DNA of 64,000 nucleotides from Streptosporangium canum (GTDB lineage: Bacteria > Actinomycetota > Actinomycetes > Streptosporangiales > Streptosporangiaceae). Where the stretch lies: assembly GCF_900113865.1 (NCBI RefSeq), contig NZ_FOQY01000010.1, forward strand, positions 208,372 through 272,371, given 5' to 3'. This document shows, piece by piece, positions 45,296 through 53,996 of this stretch (position 1 is the stretch's first letter; every line of letters begins with the position of its first letter). The notes under the pieces were generated by a model. That model had not been told where the DNA came from, made no database searches, and worked only from the letters and a program-made list of their open reading frames with translations. The position numbers were made by a program, and so were the translations under genes.

Positions 45296-46230
45296 GCACA
45301 TTGACCGCGGAGCCGAGAAAGACGCGTAAACGCGCGTCCGTGCCGGATCGGGTCAGCGTCCTCTATGACGCTCCCGGCCCGCGCGCCCGGATGCGCAACA
45401 CCGTGCTCACGGTGGTGGTCGTCCTCGTCGCGCTGCTCGCCGTCTACGTGATGGTGACCAAGCTGGATGAGAAGAACCAGCTCAACGCCGATCTGTGGAC
45501 CCCGTTCCTCCGGGGCGACGTGTGGATCAACCTGATCCTGCCCGGCCTGTTCAACACGCTCAGCGCGGCGGCGGTCGCCGCGCTGATCGCGGTGCCGTTC
45601 GGGTTCGTCTTCGGCATCGGCCGGCTGTCCGACCACGCCTGGATCCGCGTCCCGGCGGGAGCGGTGGTCGAGTTCTTCCGGGCCATCCCGCTGCTCATCA
45701 TGATCTTCGCGGTGATGTACGGCGGGAGCGCGGTCTTCGGACTGACCGTGACCCCGTTCATGGCGGTGGTGACCGGCCTGGTCCTGTACAACGGGTCGGT
45801 GCTGGCGGAGATCGTGCGGGCGGGCATCCTGTCCATCCCGCGCGGCCAGTCGGAGGCGGCGCTCGCGATCGGGCTGCGCAAGGGCCAGGTCATGCGGATG
45901 ATCCTGCTGCCGCAGGGGGTCACGGCCATGATGCCGGCGATCGTCGCTCAGCTCGTCGTGCTCCTCAAGGACACGGCCCTGGGGTTCATCGTCTCGTTCG
46001 AGGACCTGTTGAACGCGGGGGCGCGCGTGCTGCCGTCCAACTTCAACAACATCATCCCGGCGGTGATCGTCATCGCGATCGTCTACATCATCATCAACCT
46101 GATCGTCGGGGCCATCGCCACCTTGTTGGAGCGGCGCAGCCGCCGTAGCCGCAAGACCTCGGCCCAGCCGGTCGCCCCGCCCGGGGCGGTCGTGGCGCCC
46201 GGTTCGGGCGACATCTCCGCGGTGGACTGA
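45292..46230 (+). CDS. gluD: glutamate ABC transporter permease
   Basis: A 312-aa permease, longer than GluC because of a cytoplasmic N-terminal extension of about 45 residues (Lys/Arg-rich) and a C-terminal Pro/Ala-rich tail. Core motifs: GGSAVFGLTVTPFMAVVTGLVLYNGSVLAEIVRAGILS (membrane pair) and the EAA loop SEAALAIGLRKGQVMRMILLPQG. The ATG at 45292 overlaps the gluC stop. Last gene of the operon; a strong stem-loop follows at 46285-46316. Confidence 0.94.
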   Translation: MSTLTAEPRKTRKRASVPDRVSVLYDAPGPRARMRNTVLTVVVVLVALLAVYVMVTKLDEKNQLNADLWTPFLRGDVWINLILPGLFNTLSAAAVAALIAVPFGFVFGIGRLSDHAWIRVPAGAVVEFFRAIPLLIMIFAVMYGGSAVFGLTVTPFMAVVTGLVLYNGSVLAEIVRAGILSIPRGQSEAALAIGLRKGQVMRMILLPQGVTAMMPAIVAQLVVLLKDTALGFIVSFEDLLNAGARVLPSNFNNIIPAVIVIAIVYIIINLIVGAIATLLERRSRRSRKTSAQPVAPPGAVVAPGSGDISAVD

Positions 46231-46284
46231 CGCGGCTCTGTCCGAGGGCAGCCCCGGTTCCGGTGGGCTTGTCCAGGTTCCGCC

Positions 46285-46316
46285 GAGGGCGGTCACCGGT
46301 CGCGGTGGCCGCCCTC
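46285..46316 (+). terminator. gluABCD operon terminator
   Basis: GAGGGCGGTCACC (46285-46297) and GGTGGCCGCCCTC (46304-46316) form a 13-bp stem with one G-T wobble and a 6-base loop, 54 bases after gluD. No U-tract, as usual in this GC range. Confidence 0.65.
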
Positions 46317-46405
46317 CGGCGTTCCGGAAAACAGAATCACCGCATGTCGCGTGGGATGAGCGCCATACCGGCGACAGGCGGCGGGTTATCGGGCAGGATT
46401 ACGCC

Positions 46406-48283
46406 ATGTCCCCCGAGCAGGTCGTCCTGCCGTACGCCACCTGGCCTTCACCGATCTCCAGCATCGGGGTGGCCAGGTCCGGGCTGCGCCTGGGATTCCC
46501 GACGGTGCTCGGCGAAGAGGTGTGGTGGACCGAGGACCGTCCCGCGGAGGGCGGGCGGACCACGATCGCGCACCGAGACGCCGGCGGCACGCACCGCGAG
46601 CTGCTGCCGGCGCCGTGGAGCGCCAGGACCCGCGTCCACGAGTACGGCGGGCGTTCCTACACGGTGGTTCCCGGCGGGGGCGTGGTGTTCGCCAACCTCG
46701 CCGACCAACGGCTGTACCTGCTGCTCCCCGGCGCCGAACCCCGGCCGATCACGCCGAGACCCGGCCGGGAGTCCGGGCTCCGCTACGCGGACATGATCGT
46801 CCACGACGGGCAGGTCTGGTGCGTCCAGGAACGGCACCACGACGGCGGGATCAGCCGTTCGATCGTGTCCGTCCCGCTGGAGGGCGGGGACGTGCCGCGG
46901 GAGCGGGTCAGCGGCAGCGACTTCTACGCCGGCCTCGCCCTCTCCCCCGGCGGCGAGCACCTGGCCTACATCTGCTGGGACCACCCCCGCATGCCGTGGA
47001 ACGGCACCGAGCTACGGATCACCCGGCTGACCGACGGCACCTCCTGGACGGTCGGGGGAGGGCCCTGCGAGTCGGTGCTCGCCCCGCAGTGGCGCGACGA
47101 CCGGCACCTCTATCTGATCTCTGACCGGTCGGGCTGGTGGAACCTCTACCAGATCGGCATCGACGGCACTTCGCGCCGGGCGCTCCACCCGGTGGAGGAG
47201 GAGTTCGCCGGACCGCTGTGGCAGCTCGGCGGCCCGCCGTACCAGGTGCTGGCCGACGGGCGGATCGCGGTCCTGCACGGGCGGGGAGACATGCGGCTGG
47301 GCGTCCTCGACCCGGACAGCGGCGTGCTGACCGACCTGGACGTGCCCTACGACGGCTGGGATCAGGTCCTCGCGTCGGACGGGCGCGTCCTGGCCGGGAT
47401 CGGATACAGCGCGACGGCGCCCCGGTCGATCGTCCGCGTGGACCCCGCGACCGGGCGGGCGGAGGAGCTCCGCCGTGACGTCGACGAGCTGCCCGGCATC
47501 GCCTACCTTCCGCTCGCCCGGACCGTGGAGATCGAGAGCCGCTCCGGCCGCCGGGTCCACGCGTTCGTCCATCCGCCGTCGAACCCGCAGGCCCGAGGCG
47601 ACGGCGCCCCGCCCTACGTGGTGTTCGTCCATGGCGGCCCCACCGGGCGCAGCACCGGTGCCCTCGACCTGGAGAAGGCGTTCTTCACCAGCCGGGGCAT
47701 CGGCGTGCTCGACGTCAACTACAGCGGTTCCACCGGCTACGGCCGCGCCTACCGCGACCGGCTGCGCGGCCAGTGGGGCGTGGTCGACGTGGAGGACTCG
47801 GTCGCCGCCGCCGAGTGGCTGGCCGCCGAGGGCCTGGCCGACCCGGAGCGGATCGCGATCCGGGGCGGGAGCGCCGGCGGCTGGACGGTCATGGCGGCCT
47901 GCTGCGCGTCCGAGGCGTTCGCCGGCGGGGTCTCCTACTACGGCGTGAGCGCGCTCGCCTCGTTCGTCGCGACCACCCACGACTTCGAGTCCCGCTACAT
48001 CGAGTGGCTGGTGGGCCCCGCGGATCCCGCCCTGTACGGCTCGCGCGAGCCGCTCGGCCGGGTCGCCGGAGTGAGCTGTCCCATACTTCTCCTGCAGGGA
48101 CTGTCCGACCCGGTGGTCCCCGCCGCCCAGTCTCAAGCCTTCGCCGACGCCCTCGCCGAACGCGGCGTGCCGTGCACCTACCTCACCTTCGAGGGCGAGG
48201 CCCACGGCTTCCGCCGCGCCGAGACCCGCAGCGCGGCTCTGGCCACCGAGCTCGCCTTCTACCAGCAGATCTTCCGGCGCTGA
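46406..48283 (+). CDS. S9-family prolyl oligopeptidase-like peptidase
   Basis: A 625-aa cytosolic serine peptidase/acylaminoacyl-peptidase. An N-terminal beta-propeller (about residues 1-360, with WD-like blades such as LSPGGEHLAYICWDHP and DRHLYLISDRSGWWNLYQ) gates a C-terminal alpha/beta-hydrolase domain. The nucleophile Ser lies in RGGSAGGWT, the Asp in LQGLSDPVVP and the His in EGEAHGFRR; VNYSGSTGYGRAYRDRLRGQWG is the typical oxyanion region. No signal peptide. GCAGGA is about seven bases before the ATG. It ends in a shared palindromic terminator with rny. Confidence 0.93.
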   Translation: MSPEQVVLPYATWPSPISSIGVARSGLRLGFPTVLGEEVWWTEDRPAEGGRTTIAHRDAGGTHRELLPAPWSARTRVHEYGGRSYTVVPGGGVVFANLADQRLYLLLPGAEPRPITPRPGRESGLRYADMIVHDGQVWCVQERHHDGGISRSIVSVPLEGGDVPRERVSGSDFYAGLALSPGGEHLAYICWDHPRMPWNGTELRITRLTDGTSWTVGGGPCESVLAPQWRDDRHLYLISDRSGWWNLYQIGIDGTSRRALHPVEEEFAGPLWQLGGPPYQVLADGRIAVLHGRGDMRLGVLDPDSGVLTDLDVPYDGWDQVLASDGRVLAGIGYSATAPRSIVRVDPATGRAEELRRDVDELPGIAYLPLARTVEIESRSGRRVHAFVHPPSNPQARGDGAPPYVVFVHGGPTGRSTGALDLEKAFFTSRGIGVLDVNYSGSTGYGRAYRDRLRGQWGVVDVEDSVAAAEWLAAEGLADPERIAIRGGSAGGWTVMAACCASEAFAGGVSYYGVSALASFVATTHDFESRYIEWLVGPADPALYGSREPLGRVAGVSCPILLLQGLSDPVVPAAQSQAFADALAERGVPCTYLTFEGEAHGFRRAETRSAALATELAFYQQIFRR

Positions 48284-48331
48284 GTCCGTCGTCACCGGGC
48301 AGACGCAGGACCCTGACGACGGACTCAGCGC
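48277..48331. terminator. 18-bp bidirectional terminator embedding both stop codons
   Basis: GCGCTGAGTCCGTCGTCA (48277-48294) pairs perfectly with TGACGACGGACTCAGCGC (48314-48331) around a 19-base loop. The left arm contains the S9 peptidase stop and the right arm the rny stop, so each mRNA ends in the same hairpin. Confidence 0.85.
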
Positions 48332-49941
48332 GCGAACTCGGTGGCCCTGGACTCCCGGACGACCGTGATGCGGATCTGACCGGGGTAGGTGAGCTCCTCC
48401 TCGACCTGCTTGGCGACGTCGCGGGCGATCACCTGGGCCTGGATGTCGTCGACCGAGTCGGGTTTCACCATGACCCGGATCTCCCGGCCCGCCTGCATGG
48501 CGAAGACCTTGTCGACGCCGTCGTAGGAGGTGGCGATCTCCTCCAGCCGCTCCAGTCGCTTGACGTAGGCCTCCAGCGACTCGCGCCGGGCCCCCGGACG
48601 GCCGCCGCTGATCGCGTCGGCGGCCTGGGTGAGGACGGCCTCGACGGTCTTGACCTCGACCTCGTTGTGGTGGGCCTCGATCGCGTGGACGACGTCCTCG
48701 TGCTCGCCGTACCGCCGGGCGATCTCGGCGCCGATGAGGGCGTGGCTGCCCTCGACCTCGTGGGTGAGGGCTTTGCCGATGTCGTGCAGGACAGTGCAGC
48801 GCTTGAGCAGCATCGAGTCGAGCCGCAGCTCGGCCGCCATGATCCCGGCGATGTGGGCGGACTCCACGAGGTGGCCGAGCACGTTCTGACCGTAGGAGGT
48901 GCGGTAGCGGAGCTGGCCGAGCAGTGTGATCAGCTCGGGATGCATCTCGGTGATGCCGAGCTCCACCAGGGCGTCCTCACCGGCGCGCACGCACAGCTCC
49001 TGGACCTCGGCCTTGCTGCGCTCGTGCGCCTCCTCGATGCGCTGGGGGTGGATGCGGCCGTCGAGGACGAGCTTCTCCAGCGTCAGCCGGGCGGTCTCAC
49101 GGCGGACCGGGTCGAAACACGACAGAAGCACCGCCTCGGGCGTGTCGTCGATGATCAAGTTGACCCCGGTGGTCGATTCGAAGGCACGGATGTTGCGGCC
49201 CTCGCGGCCGATGATGCGGCCTTTCATCTCGTCGCCGGGCAGATGCAGGACGCTGACGACGGACTCGGCGGTCTGCTCGGTGGCGACGCGCTGGACCGCC
49301 AACGTGACGATTTTGGTTGCCCGCTTCTCGCCCTCCTTGCGGGCCTCGCCCTCGATCTCCCTGACGATCAGCGCGGCCTCGCGCTTGGCCTGGTTCTCGA
49401 TCTCCCTGACCAGCTCGGCCTTCGCCTGATCGCTGGTGAGGCCGGACACCCGCTCCAGGATGGCCTTGCGCTCCTGGGCGACCCGGTCGAGATCCTCACG
49501 GCGGCCGGCGAGCTTGGTCTCCGTCTCGGCGAGCTTGCGCGCCCGGTCGGCCTGGCGCCTGGCCTCCTCGTCGAGGCGCTGCTCCCGCTCGGCCAGCCGG
49601 TTCTCCCGGCGCTCAAGGTCGGAACGGAGCTCCTTCAGTTCGTACTTCAGCCCCTGGCTCTCCGCCTCGGCCTCCTTGCGCAGCTCGGCGGCGGCGTCGA
49701 CGGCGGCCTCGGACCTGCGCAGGACCTCCTCGGCGTCATGCTGGGCCCTGGTGCGGATCTCGGCGGCCTCAAGCCTGGCCTCCTCCAGCGCGACCTGGAT
49801 CTCGGCCTCCTGCTCGGGGGAGGGCCCCTTCGTCCCGCCGGCTCCACCGGTGCGACGCAGCAACACGATCAGCGCGGCTATCGTCACCACGGCAAGAACC
49901 GCAACCGCCCCCGCCAATATGACGACCACAACCGGATCCAT
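48325..49941 (-). CDS. rny: ribonuclease Y
   Basis: A 538-aa membrane-anchored endoribonuclease that initiates mRNA decay. N-terminal transmembrane helix (VVVVILAGAVAVLAVVTIAALIVLL), a long charged coiled coil (about residues 50-220), KH domain (MKGRIIGREGRNIRAFE) and HD domain (VLHDIGKALTHE), then a conserved C-terminal domain ending TVVRESRATEFAR. ATG at 49941 matches the membrane-anchor start; nine additional upstream codons are open but unneeded. It is near recA/recX, a conserved actinobacterial neighbourhood. Confidence 0.96.
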   Translation of the reverse strand: MDPVVVVILAGAVAVLAVVTIAALIVLLRRTGGAGGTKGPSPEQEAEIQVALEEARLEAAEIRTRAQHDAEEVLRRSEAAVDAAAELRKEAEAESQGLKYELKELRSDLERRENRLAEREQRLDEEARRQADRARKLAETETKLAGRREDLDRVAQERKAILERVSGLTSDQAKAELVREIENQAKREAALIVREIEGEARKEGEKRATKIVTLAVQRVATEQTAESVVSVLHLPGDEMKGRIIGREGRNIRAFESTTGVNLIIDDTPEAVLLSCFDPVRRETARLTLEKLVLDGRIHPQRIEEAHERSKAEVQELCVRAGEDALVELGITEMHPELITLLGQLRYRTSYGQNVLGHLVESAHIAGIMAAELRLDSMLLKRCTVLHDIGKALTHEVEGSHALIGAEIARRYGEHEDVVHAIEAHHNEVEVKTVEAVLTQAADAISGGRPGARRESLEAYVKRLERLEEIATSYDGVDKVFAMQAGREIRVMVKPDSVDDIQAQVIARDVAKQVEEELTYPGQIRITVVRESRATEFAR

Positions 49942-50377
49942 GCGCGCCCCGCCCTCCTCGCGTCGCAAATATCAAGCACGCGAGGGTCACACGCACGGCA
50001 CGGAAAACCCAAGCGCTGGCGCCGTCAGGGCAGACCTCAACACGGGACCGACGCTGCACCGGCCACTCCCGCCGGCACGCCGTCTGCCCGCATCCACCAA
50101 GCTTGCACGTCCGTAATTCGCCGTTATGACAATCCGCACTGCGCGGAGTAACTCCTCACTGCCGTCGAGGTTAAGCGGCAAAGAGGTAACGGGCAAGCAA
50201 AGCCAGCCTGGGGACCGTTCAAACATGAGGGGCCGATGTTTCTTACCCGTCTGTCTCGGTCGAGGCCGGGTGAAGGCGCCGGGACCTTGACATTACCGGG
50301 GGTGACGGCGCCGGTCTTTTGCGTCAAGACGCCACTCATCCGACCCTTTCGGCGTAAAACATCTGTGCGTGTTTTCG
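49942..50377. other. 436-bp intergenic region between recX and rny
   Basis: No protein gene is convincing. On the minus strand it must hold the 3' end of the recX transcript and the rny promoter; TGCTTGATATT (about 49970-49980, minus) could be an extended -10. A CCGC-N5-GCGG hairpin lies near 50145-50157. A perfect TTGACA (50287-50292, plus) has no matching -10. A small RNA cannot be excluded. Confidence 0.45.
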
Positions 50378-51283
50378 CTAGTCGTGTGGGTAATCCAGCT
50401 CCGCGGAAAACGCGGGACTTTCCGCCTCTTCACCCTCAAGTGCCTCACGGACCACACGGAAGGCCAGACCGGGACCGTATCCCTTCCGGGCGAGCATGCC
50501 GGCCAGCCTCCGGGTCCTGACGGCCGACTCCAGACCGCGGGTCGCCGAGAGCTTGCGAGCCACGAGCCTGCGGGCCGTCTCCACCTCCTGCTCGGGGTCG
50601 AGCTGCTCCACCGCCTCCTTGACGGTGTCCTCGTCCACCCCACGGTGGCGTAGCTCCGAGGCGAGGGCTCTGCGGGCGAGACCTCGCCCGGCGTGACGTG
50701 AGCTCACCCACGCCGCGGCGAACGCCTCGTCATCGATGAGCCCGACCTCAGAGAACCTCTCAAGCACGGCCTCGGCCGCCTCTTCGGGCACCTCACGCTT
50801 GCGCAGCGCCTCGGCGAGCTGGGCCCTGGTGCGCGGAGCCATGGTCAGCAGCCGCAGGCAGATCGCCCGAGCCACGGCCTGCGGATCGGCCGCGGGCCCC
50901 CGGCTCGCCGGGGATCCGTCGACCGGCCCATCGGGCAGGATCCCCTGGGAGCCGCCTCGCGACCGCTTCGCACCGCGCCGGGACCCGCGGCCACCCCGGC
51001 CTCGGGTCTCCCCGCCGGAGCGGTCGCCCGCCTCACCTGTGAAACCGTCGTCCGGAACGGGCTCGCCACCCGGGGCCGGGCCGCTCTCCCAGCCAGGGAC
51101 TGAGTCGTTCGGCCCGCCCGGATCGGAGGTCTCCCACGCTCCCGGCCGATCCCGGCGCGAGCGCCGTGAGCGGCCGCCTCTTCTGCCCGTCCCGGAGGAC
51201 CCGGCCTCCGGAACATCCGGCCAGGCACCCCAGTCCCGCGGCCCGGCCTCGCCGGCCGGACCGGAGTCAGGTCCCGTCGTCAT
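50378..51283 (-). CDS. recX: regulatory protein RecX with long disordered N-terminus
   Basis: A 301-aa protein, about twice the usual length. The C-terminal ~165 residues are RecX (three-helix repeats: AICLRLLTMAPRTRAQLAEALRKREVPEEAAEAVLERFSEVGLIDDEAFAAAWV; GLARRALASELRHRGVDEDTVKEAV; RLAGMLARKGYGPGLAFRVVREAL) and would inhibit RecA filaments. Residues 1-135 are Gly/Arg/Pro/Ser-rich and disordered, including GRRGGRSRRSRRDRPG and RGRGGRGSRRGAKRSRGG, possibly nucleic-acid-binding. It starts 13 bases after recA, the standard operon. Confidence 0.94.
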   Translation of the reverse strand: MTTGPDSGPAGEAGPRDWGAWPDVPEAGSSGTGRRGGRSRRSRRDRPGAWETSDPGGPNDSVPGWESGPAPGGEPVPDDGFTGEAGDRSGGETRGRGGRGSRRGAKRSRGGSQGILPDGPVDGSPASRGPAADPQAVARAICLRLLTMAPRTRAQLAEALRKREVPEEAAEAVLERFSEVGLIDDEAFAAAWVSSRHAGRGLARRALASELRHRGVDEDTVKEAVEQLDPEQEVETARRLVARKLSATRGLESAVRTRRLAGMLARKGYGPGLAFRVVREALEGEEAESPAFSAELDYPHD

Positions 51284-51296
51284 CGATCAATCCGGT

Positions 51297-52397
51297 TCAG
51301 ACGTCACCCGGCTTGGGAGTGGCCGCCTTGGAGCCGCGACCGGAGGTGGCGGGAACCGGCGCGGCGGGAGCGGCGGGCGGCGGGGTGGCCGGAGTGTCGA
51401 GGCGGGGACCGATGCCGAGCTTCTCCTTGATCTTCTTCTCGATCTCGTTGGCCATGTCGGGGTGGTTCTTCAGGAAGTTGCGGGCGTTCTCCTTGCCCTG
51501 CCCCAACTGGTCGCCCTCGTAGGTGTACCAGGCGCCGGACTTGCGGACGAAGCCGTGCTCGACACCCATGTCGATCAGGCCGCCCTCACGGGAGATGCCG
51601 ACCCCGTAGAGGATGTCGAAGTCGGCCACGCGGAAGGGCGGGGCCATCTTGTTCTTGACGACCTTCACACGGGTGCGGTTGCCGACCGCCTCGGTGCCGT
51701 CCTTCAACGTCTCGATGCGGCGGATGTCGAGACGGACCGAGGCGTAGAACTTCAGCGCCTTTCCACCGGTCGTGGTCTCGGGCGAGCCGAACATGACGCC
51801 GATCTTCTCGCGGAGCTGGTTGATGAAGATCGCGGTGGTGCCGGTGTTGTTGAGCGCGCCGGCGACCTTGCGCAGCGCCTGGGACATCAGGCGGGCCTGG
51901 AGGCCGACGTGGCTGTCGCCCATCTCGCCCTCGATCTCGGCCTTGGGCACCAGGGCCGCGACCGAGTCGATGACCAGCAGGTCGACGGCGCCCGACCGGA
52001 TCAGCATGTCGGCGATCTCCAGCGCCTGCTCACCGGTGTCGGGCTGGGAGACGAGCAGCGCGTCGGTGTCGACGCCCAGCTTCTTGGCGTATTCCGGGTC
52101 GAGGGCGTGCTCGGCGTCGATGAACGCGGCGATGCCGCCGGCCCGCTGGGCGTTGGCCACCGCGTGCAGCGCGACGGTGGTCTTACCGGAGGACTCCGGA
52201 CCGTAGACCTCGACGATGCGGCCGCGCGGGAACCCGCCGATGCCGAGCGCGACGTCGAGCGCGATGGAACTGGTCGGGATGACTTCGATGGGCGCGCGGG
52301 TCTCGTCGCCGAGGCGCATGACAGAGCCCTTGCCGAACTGACGCTCGATCTGAGCGAGCGCGGTCTCGAGCGCCTTCTCGCGGTCGTTAGCCGCCAT
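51297..52397 (-). CDS. recA: recombinase RecA
   Basis: A 366-aa recombinase for homologous repair and SOS induction. Walker [10 protein letters not shown], the [14 protein letters not shown] core, DNA-binding loop 2 around [15 protein letters not shown], and an Ala/Pro-rich C-terminus ([20 protein letters not shown]). AGGGGG five bases before the ATG at 52397 fixes the start; upstream codons in the same frame are leader. It is preceded by both a RecA-NDp-like element and an SOS box. Confidence 0.98.
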   Translation of the reverse strand: MAANDREKALETALAQIERQFGKGSVMRLGDETRAPIEVIPTSSIALDVALGIGGFPRGRIVEVYGPESSGKTTVALHAVANAQRAGGIAAFIDAEHALDPEYAKKLGVDTDALLVSQPDTGEQALEIADMLIRSGAVDLLVIDSVAALVPKAEIEGEMGDSHVGLQARLMSQALRKVAGALNNTGTTAIFINQLREKIGVMFGSPETTTGGKALKFYASVRLDIRRIETLKDGTEAVGNRTRVKVVKNKMAPPFRVADFDILYGVGISREGGLIDMGVEHGFVRKSGAWYTYEGDQLGQGKENARNFLKNHPDMANEIEKKIKEKLGIGPRLDTPATPPPAAPAAPVPATSGRGSKAATPKPGDV

Positions 52398-52438
52398 GGG
52401 AGCCCCCTGAAGGGTCGCGGGTTGAATCGGTTGCCAGA

Positions 52439-52461
52439 AAGCTACGGGGTGCCACCGACAT
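52439..52461 (-). promoter_or_regulatory. RecA-NDp (PafBC-type) promoter of recA
   Basis: On the minus strand, ATGTCGGTGG (52461-52452), seven bases, then TAGCTT (52444-52439) match the mycobacterial/actinobacterial DNA-damage motif TTGTCRGTGG-N7-TAGNNT, placing transcription about 35 bases before recA. Confidence 0.8.
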
Positions 52462-52504
52462 TTTCTGGAGAGCACGCCACGAGTGGCGGCGTGTCCAATA
52501 TAGC

Positions 52505-52518
52505 CGAACGATTGTTCG
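52505..52518 (-). promoter_or_regulatory. LexA SOS box upstream of recA
   Basis: CGAAC-N4-GTTCG (52505-52518) is a perfect actinobacterial SOS box, 108 bases upstream of the recA ATG. With the RecA-NDp element it indicates dual LexA and PafBC control. Confidence 0.85.
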
Positions 52519-52677
52519 ATCGTGGCTCAACGGCGTCACGCGTTCCCGGGGTGGCGCAGGCCGCAGGGGGCGGCGGACCCCACCCCGGGGGCGACATTTC
52601 CGATCGTTCCCCCCGACCTGTTGCCACCGGGCTGAGCTGCGGCGATGCTGAAGGCAAACGACCGCGAGGTGACCGAC

Positions 52678-52947
52678 GTGACCACCGCGTTCGCCCGGCG
52701 ACGCCTGGCCCACCTTGAGTCCCTGGCCGCCGAGCTGCCCGGCCGGGGGCTGGCGGGCCGCATGCTCGGAGCCGGAGCCCCCGTGCTCTGGGTGTGGCAT
52801 CCGGACACGAGGCGGCAGACGATCGTCTTCGCCTGCCCGGCAGGGGACGGCTGGCTCTTCCTGTGGTCCCCGGACGGCCAGGAGAGCACCGAGAACCCCG
52901 GCCATGTGGCCGACCTGATCGGGAAACTGCTGAACGGCACCCCCTGA
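52678..52947 (+). CDS. small conserved-looking protein of unknown function
   Basis: A protein of about 89 aa, divergent from recA. No signal or membrane helix. A basic helix (FARRRLAHLESLAAEL) is followed by an alternating beta pattern (VLWVWHPDTRRQTIVFACPAGDGWLFLW) and a C-terminal helix (VADLIGKLLNG). GTG at 52678 has GAGG eight bases upstream; ATG at 52645 is an alternative. I do not recognise the family. Sharing the recA upstream region, it might be damage-responsive (inference). Confidence 0.55.
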   Translation: MTTAFARRRLAHLESLAAELPGRGLAGRMLGAGAPVLWVWHPDTRRQTIVFACPAGDGWLFLWSPDGQESTENPGHVADLIGKLLNGTP

Positions 52948-52990
52948 CCCGGGGCCTTCCGGACGCCTCGGCCCGCTTGGCCCGCGCCCT

Positions 52991-53185
52991 TCAGCGCAGC
53001 CGGGCGGAGACGTCGGACACCCCGCACACGGCCCGCCAGACCTCCTTGGCGGCGACACCGTCGGCCAGCGCCTGGTTCACCGTCCGACCACCGAGATCGG
53101 CGATGACGTAGTCGCGGGCCCACGACTCCGCGTACGGGTCACCGAAGTGCAGTTTCATCCGGTTCCAGAACTCCGACAGGCGCAT
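52991..53185 (-). CDS. DUF3046 protein
   Basis: A 64-aa protein (MRLSEFWNRMKLHFGDPYAE, SWARDYVIADLGGRTVNQALADGV, KEVWRAVCGV) of the DUF3046 family, regularly found upstream of recA in actinobacteria. The ATG at 53185 begins at the conserved N-terminus; upstream frame is not conserved-looking. Function unknown. Confidence 0.88.
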   Translation of the reverse strand: MRLSEFWNRMKLHFGDPYAESWARDYVIADLGGRTVNQALADGVAAKEVWRAVCGVSDVSARLR

Positions 53186-53253
53186 GCTCCAAGTGTGGCC
53201 CCTCCCCGTCGCGCTCATGACCGGACAGGGCTTTCGCCGGTCGCGGCCGGGGC

Positions 53254-53742
53254 TCAGCGAACGCGGGAGCCGTACATCTCGCCCAGCGGGTCGGCGAGCA
53301 GTTCCAGGCGAGCCCCGTCGGGATCCCTGAAGTAGATCGACGCGCCGCTCTCGATCTGGTGCGGCACGCCCGCGGCCTCCAACTTGCCCCGCAGCCGCTC
53401 CCAGGTCGACGGGTCGACGGAGATGGCGATGTGGTGGAGCCCGCCGAGGACCTCCCGGTAGGGGCCGAGGTCCAGGTCGGGGAAGTCGAAGAAGGCCAGC
53501 AGGCTGCCGTTCCCGACGTCGAAGAAGAAGTGGTTCGATCCCCGGTGGTCGCGGTTGTCGAAGATCTCCGTCAGGGGGAACTCCAGCAGATCCTGGTAGA
53601 AGGCGATCGTCGTCTCCACGTCGGAGGAGATCAGCGCGAAGTGGTGCAGGCCCCTCGCGCTGCTCGGCGGGCGGTGCTCCCGCAGATGCTCCGCCTTGAT
53701 CCGCTCGCGTGCCGTCTCCACTGCCGGATGGTCGATGCTCAT
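53254..53742 (-). CDS. VOC-family (glyoxalase/dioxygenase-like) protein
   Basis: A 162-aa vicinal-oxygen-chelate protein with paired beta-alpha-beta modules. Metal ligands are likely GLHHFALISSDVE (His), LHHIAISVD (His) and ARLELLAD (Glu). The first ~30 residues are a helical extension (ETARERIKAEHLREHRPP). A member of the glyoxalase/ring-cleavage dioxygenase superfamily; substrate unknown. GGTGAG precedes the ATG at 53742. Divergent from lhr. Confidence 0.85.
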   Translation of the reverse strand: MSIDHPAVETARERIKAEHLREHRPPSSARGLHHFALISSDVETTIAFYQDLLEFPLTEIFDNRDHRGSNHFFFDVGNGSLLAFFDFPDLDLGPYREVLGGLHHIAISVDPSTWERLRGKLEAAGVPHQIESGASIYFRDPDGARLELLADPLGEMYGSRVR

Positions 53743-53996
53743 CGCTGGCTCACCGCTCAATGCGTCGGGTGCTCGTCTGATCTCTATCTCCCCGACAGGA
53801 CGCGGCGAACCTTCCCCAGCCGTCACGCCATGGTGGCGGGGACCTCCTCCCCGATCCCCCACGGACGTTCCGGGTGCGGGAACGCGGACCTGGCGACGGT
53901 CCCGTCCGCCCTGCCGGCCGGTGTGACGGAGCCGGCCCACCCGGCGGGCAGCCGCTCGGACCAATCGTGACCCCGGCGGATTCTGTCGGTGGGGCA

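Noticed and set aside
47773..50151. 792-codon plus-strand frame spanning the end of the peptidase gene and opposite rny
   Set aside because: Runs through a strong terminator and is antisense to rny; no motifs.
50287..50320. Plus-strand promoter based on a perfect TTGACA
   Set aside because: No acceptable -10 at 16-18 bases and no gene downstream on that strand.
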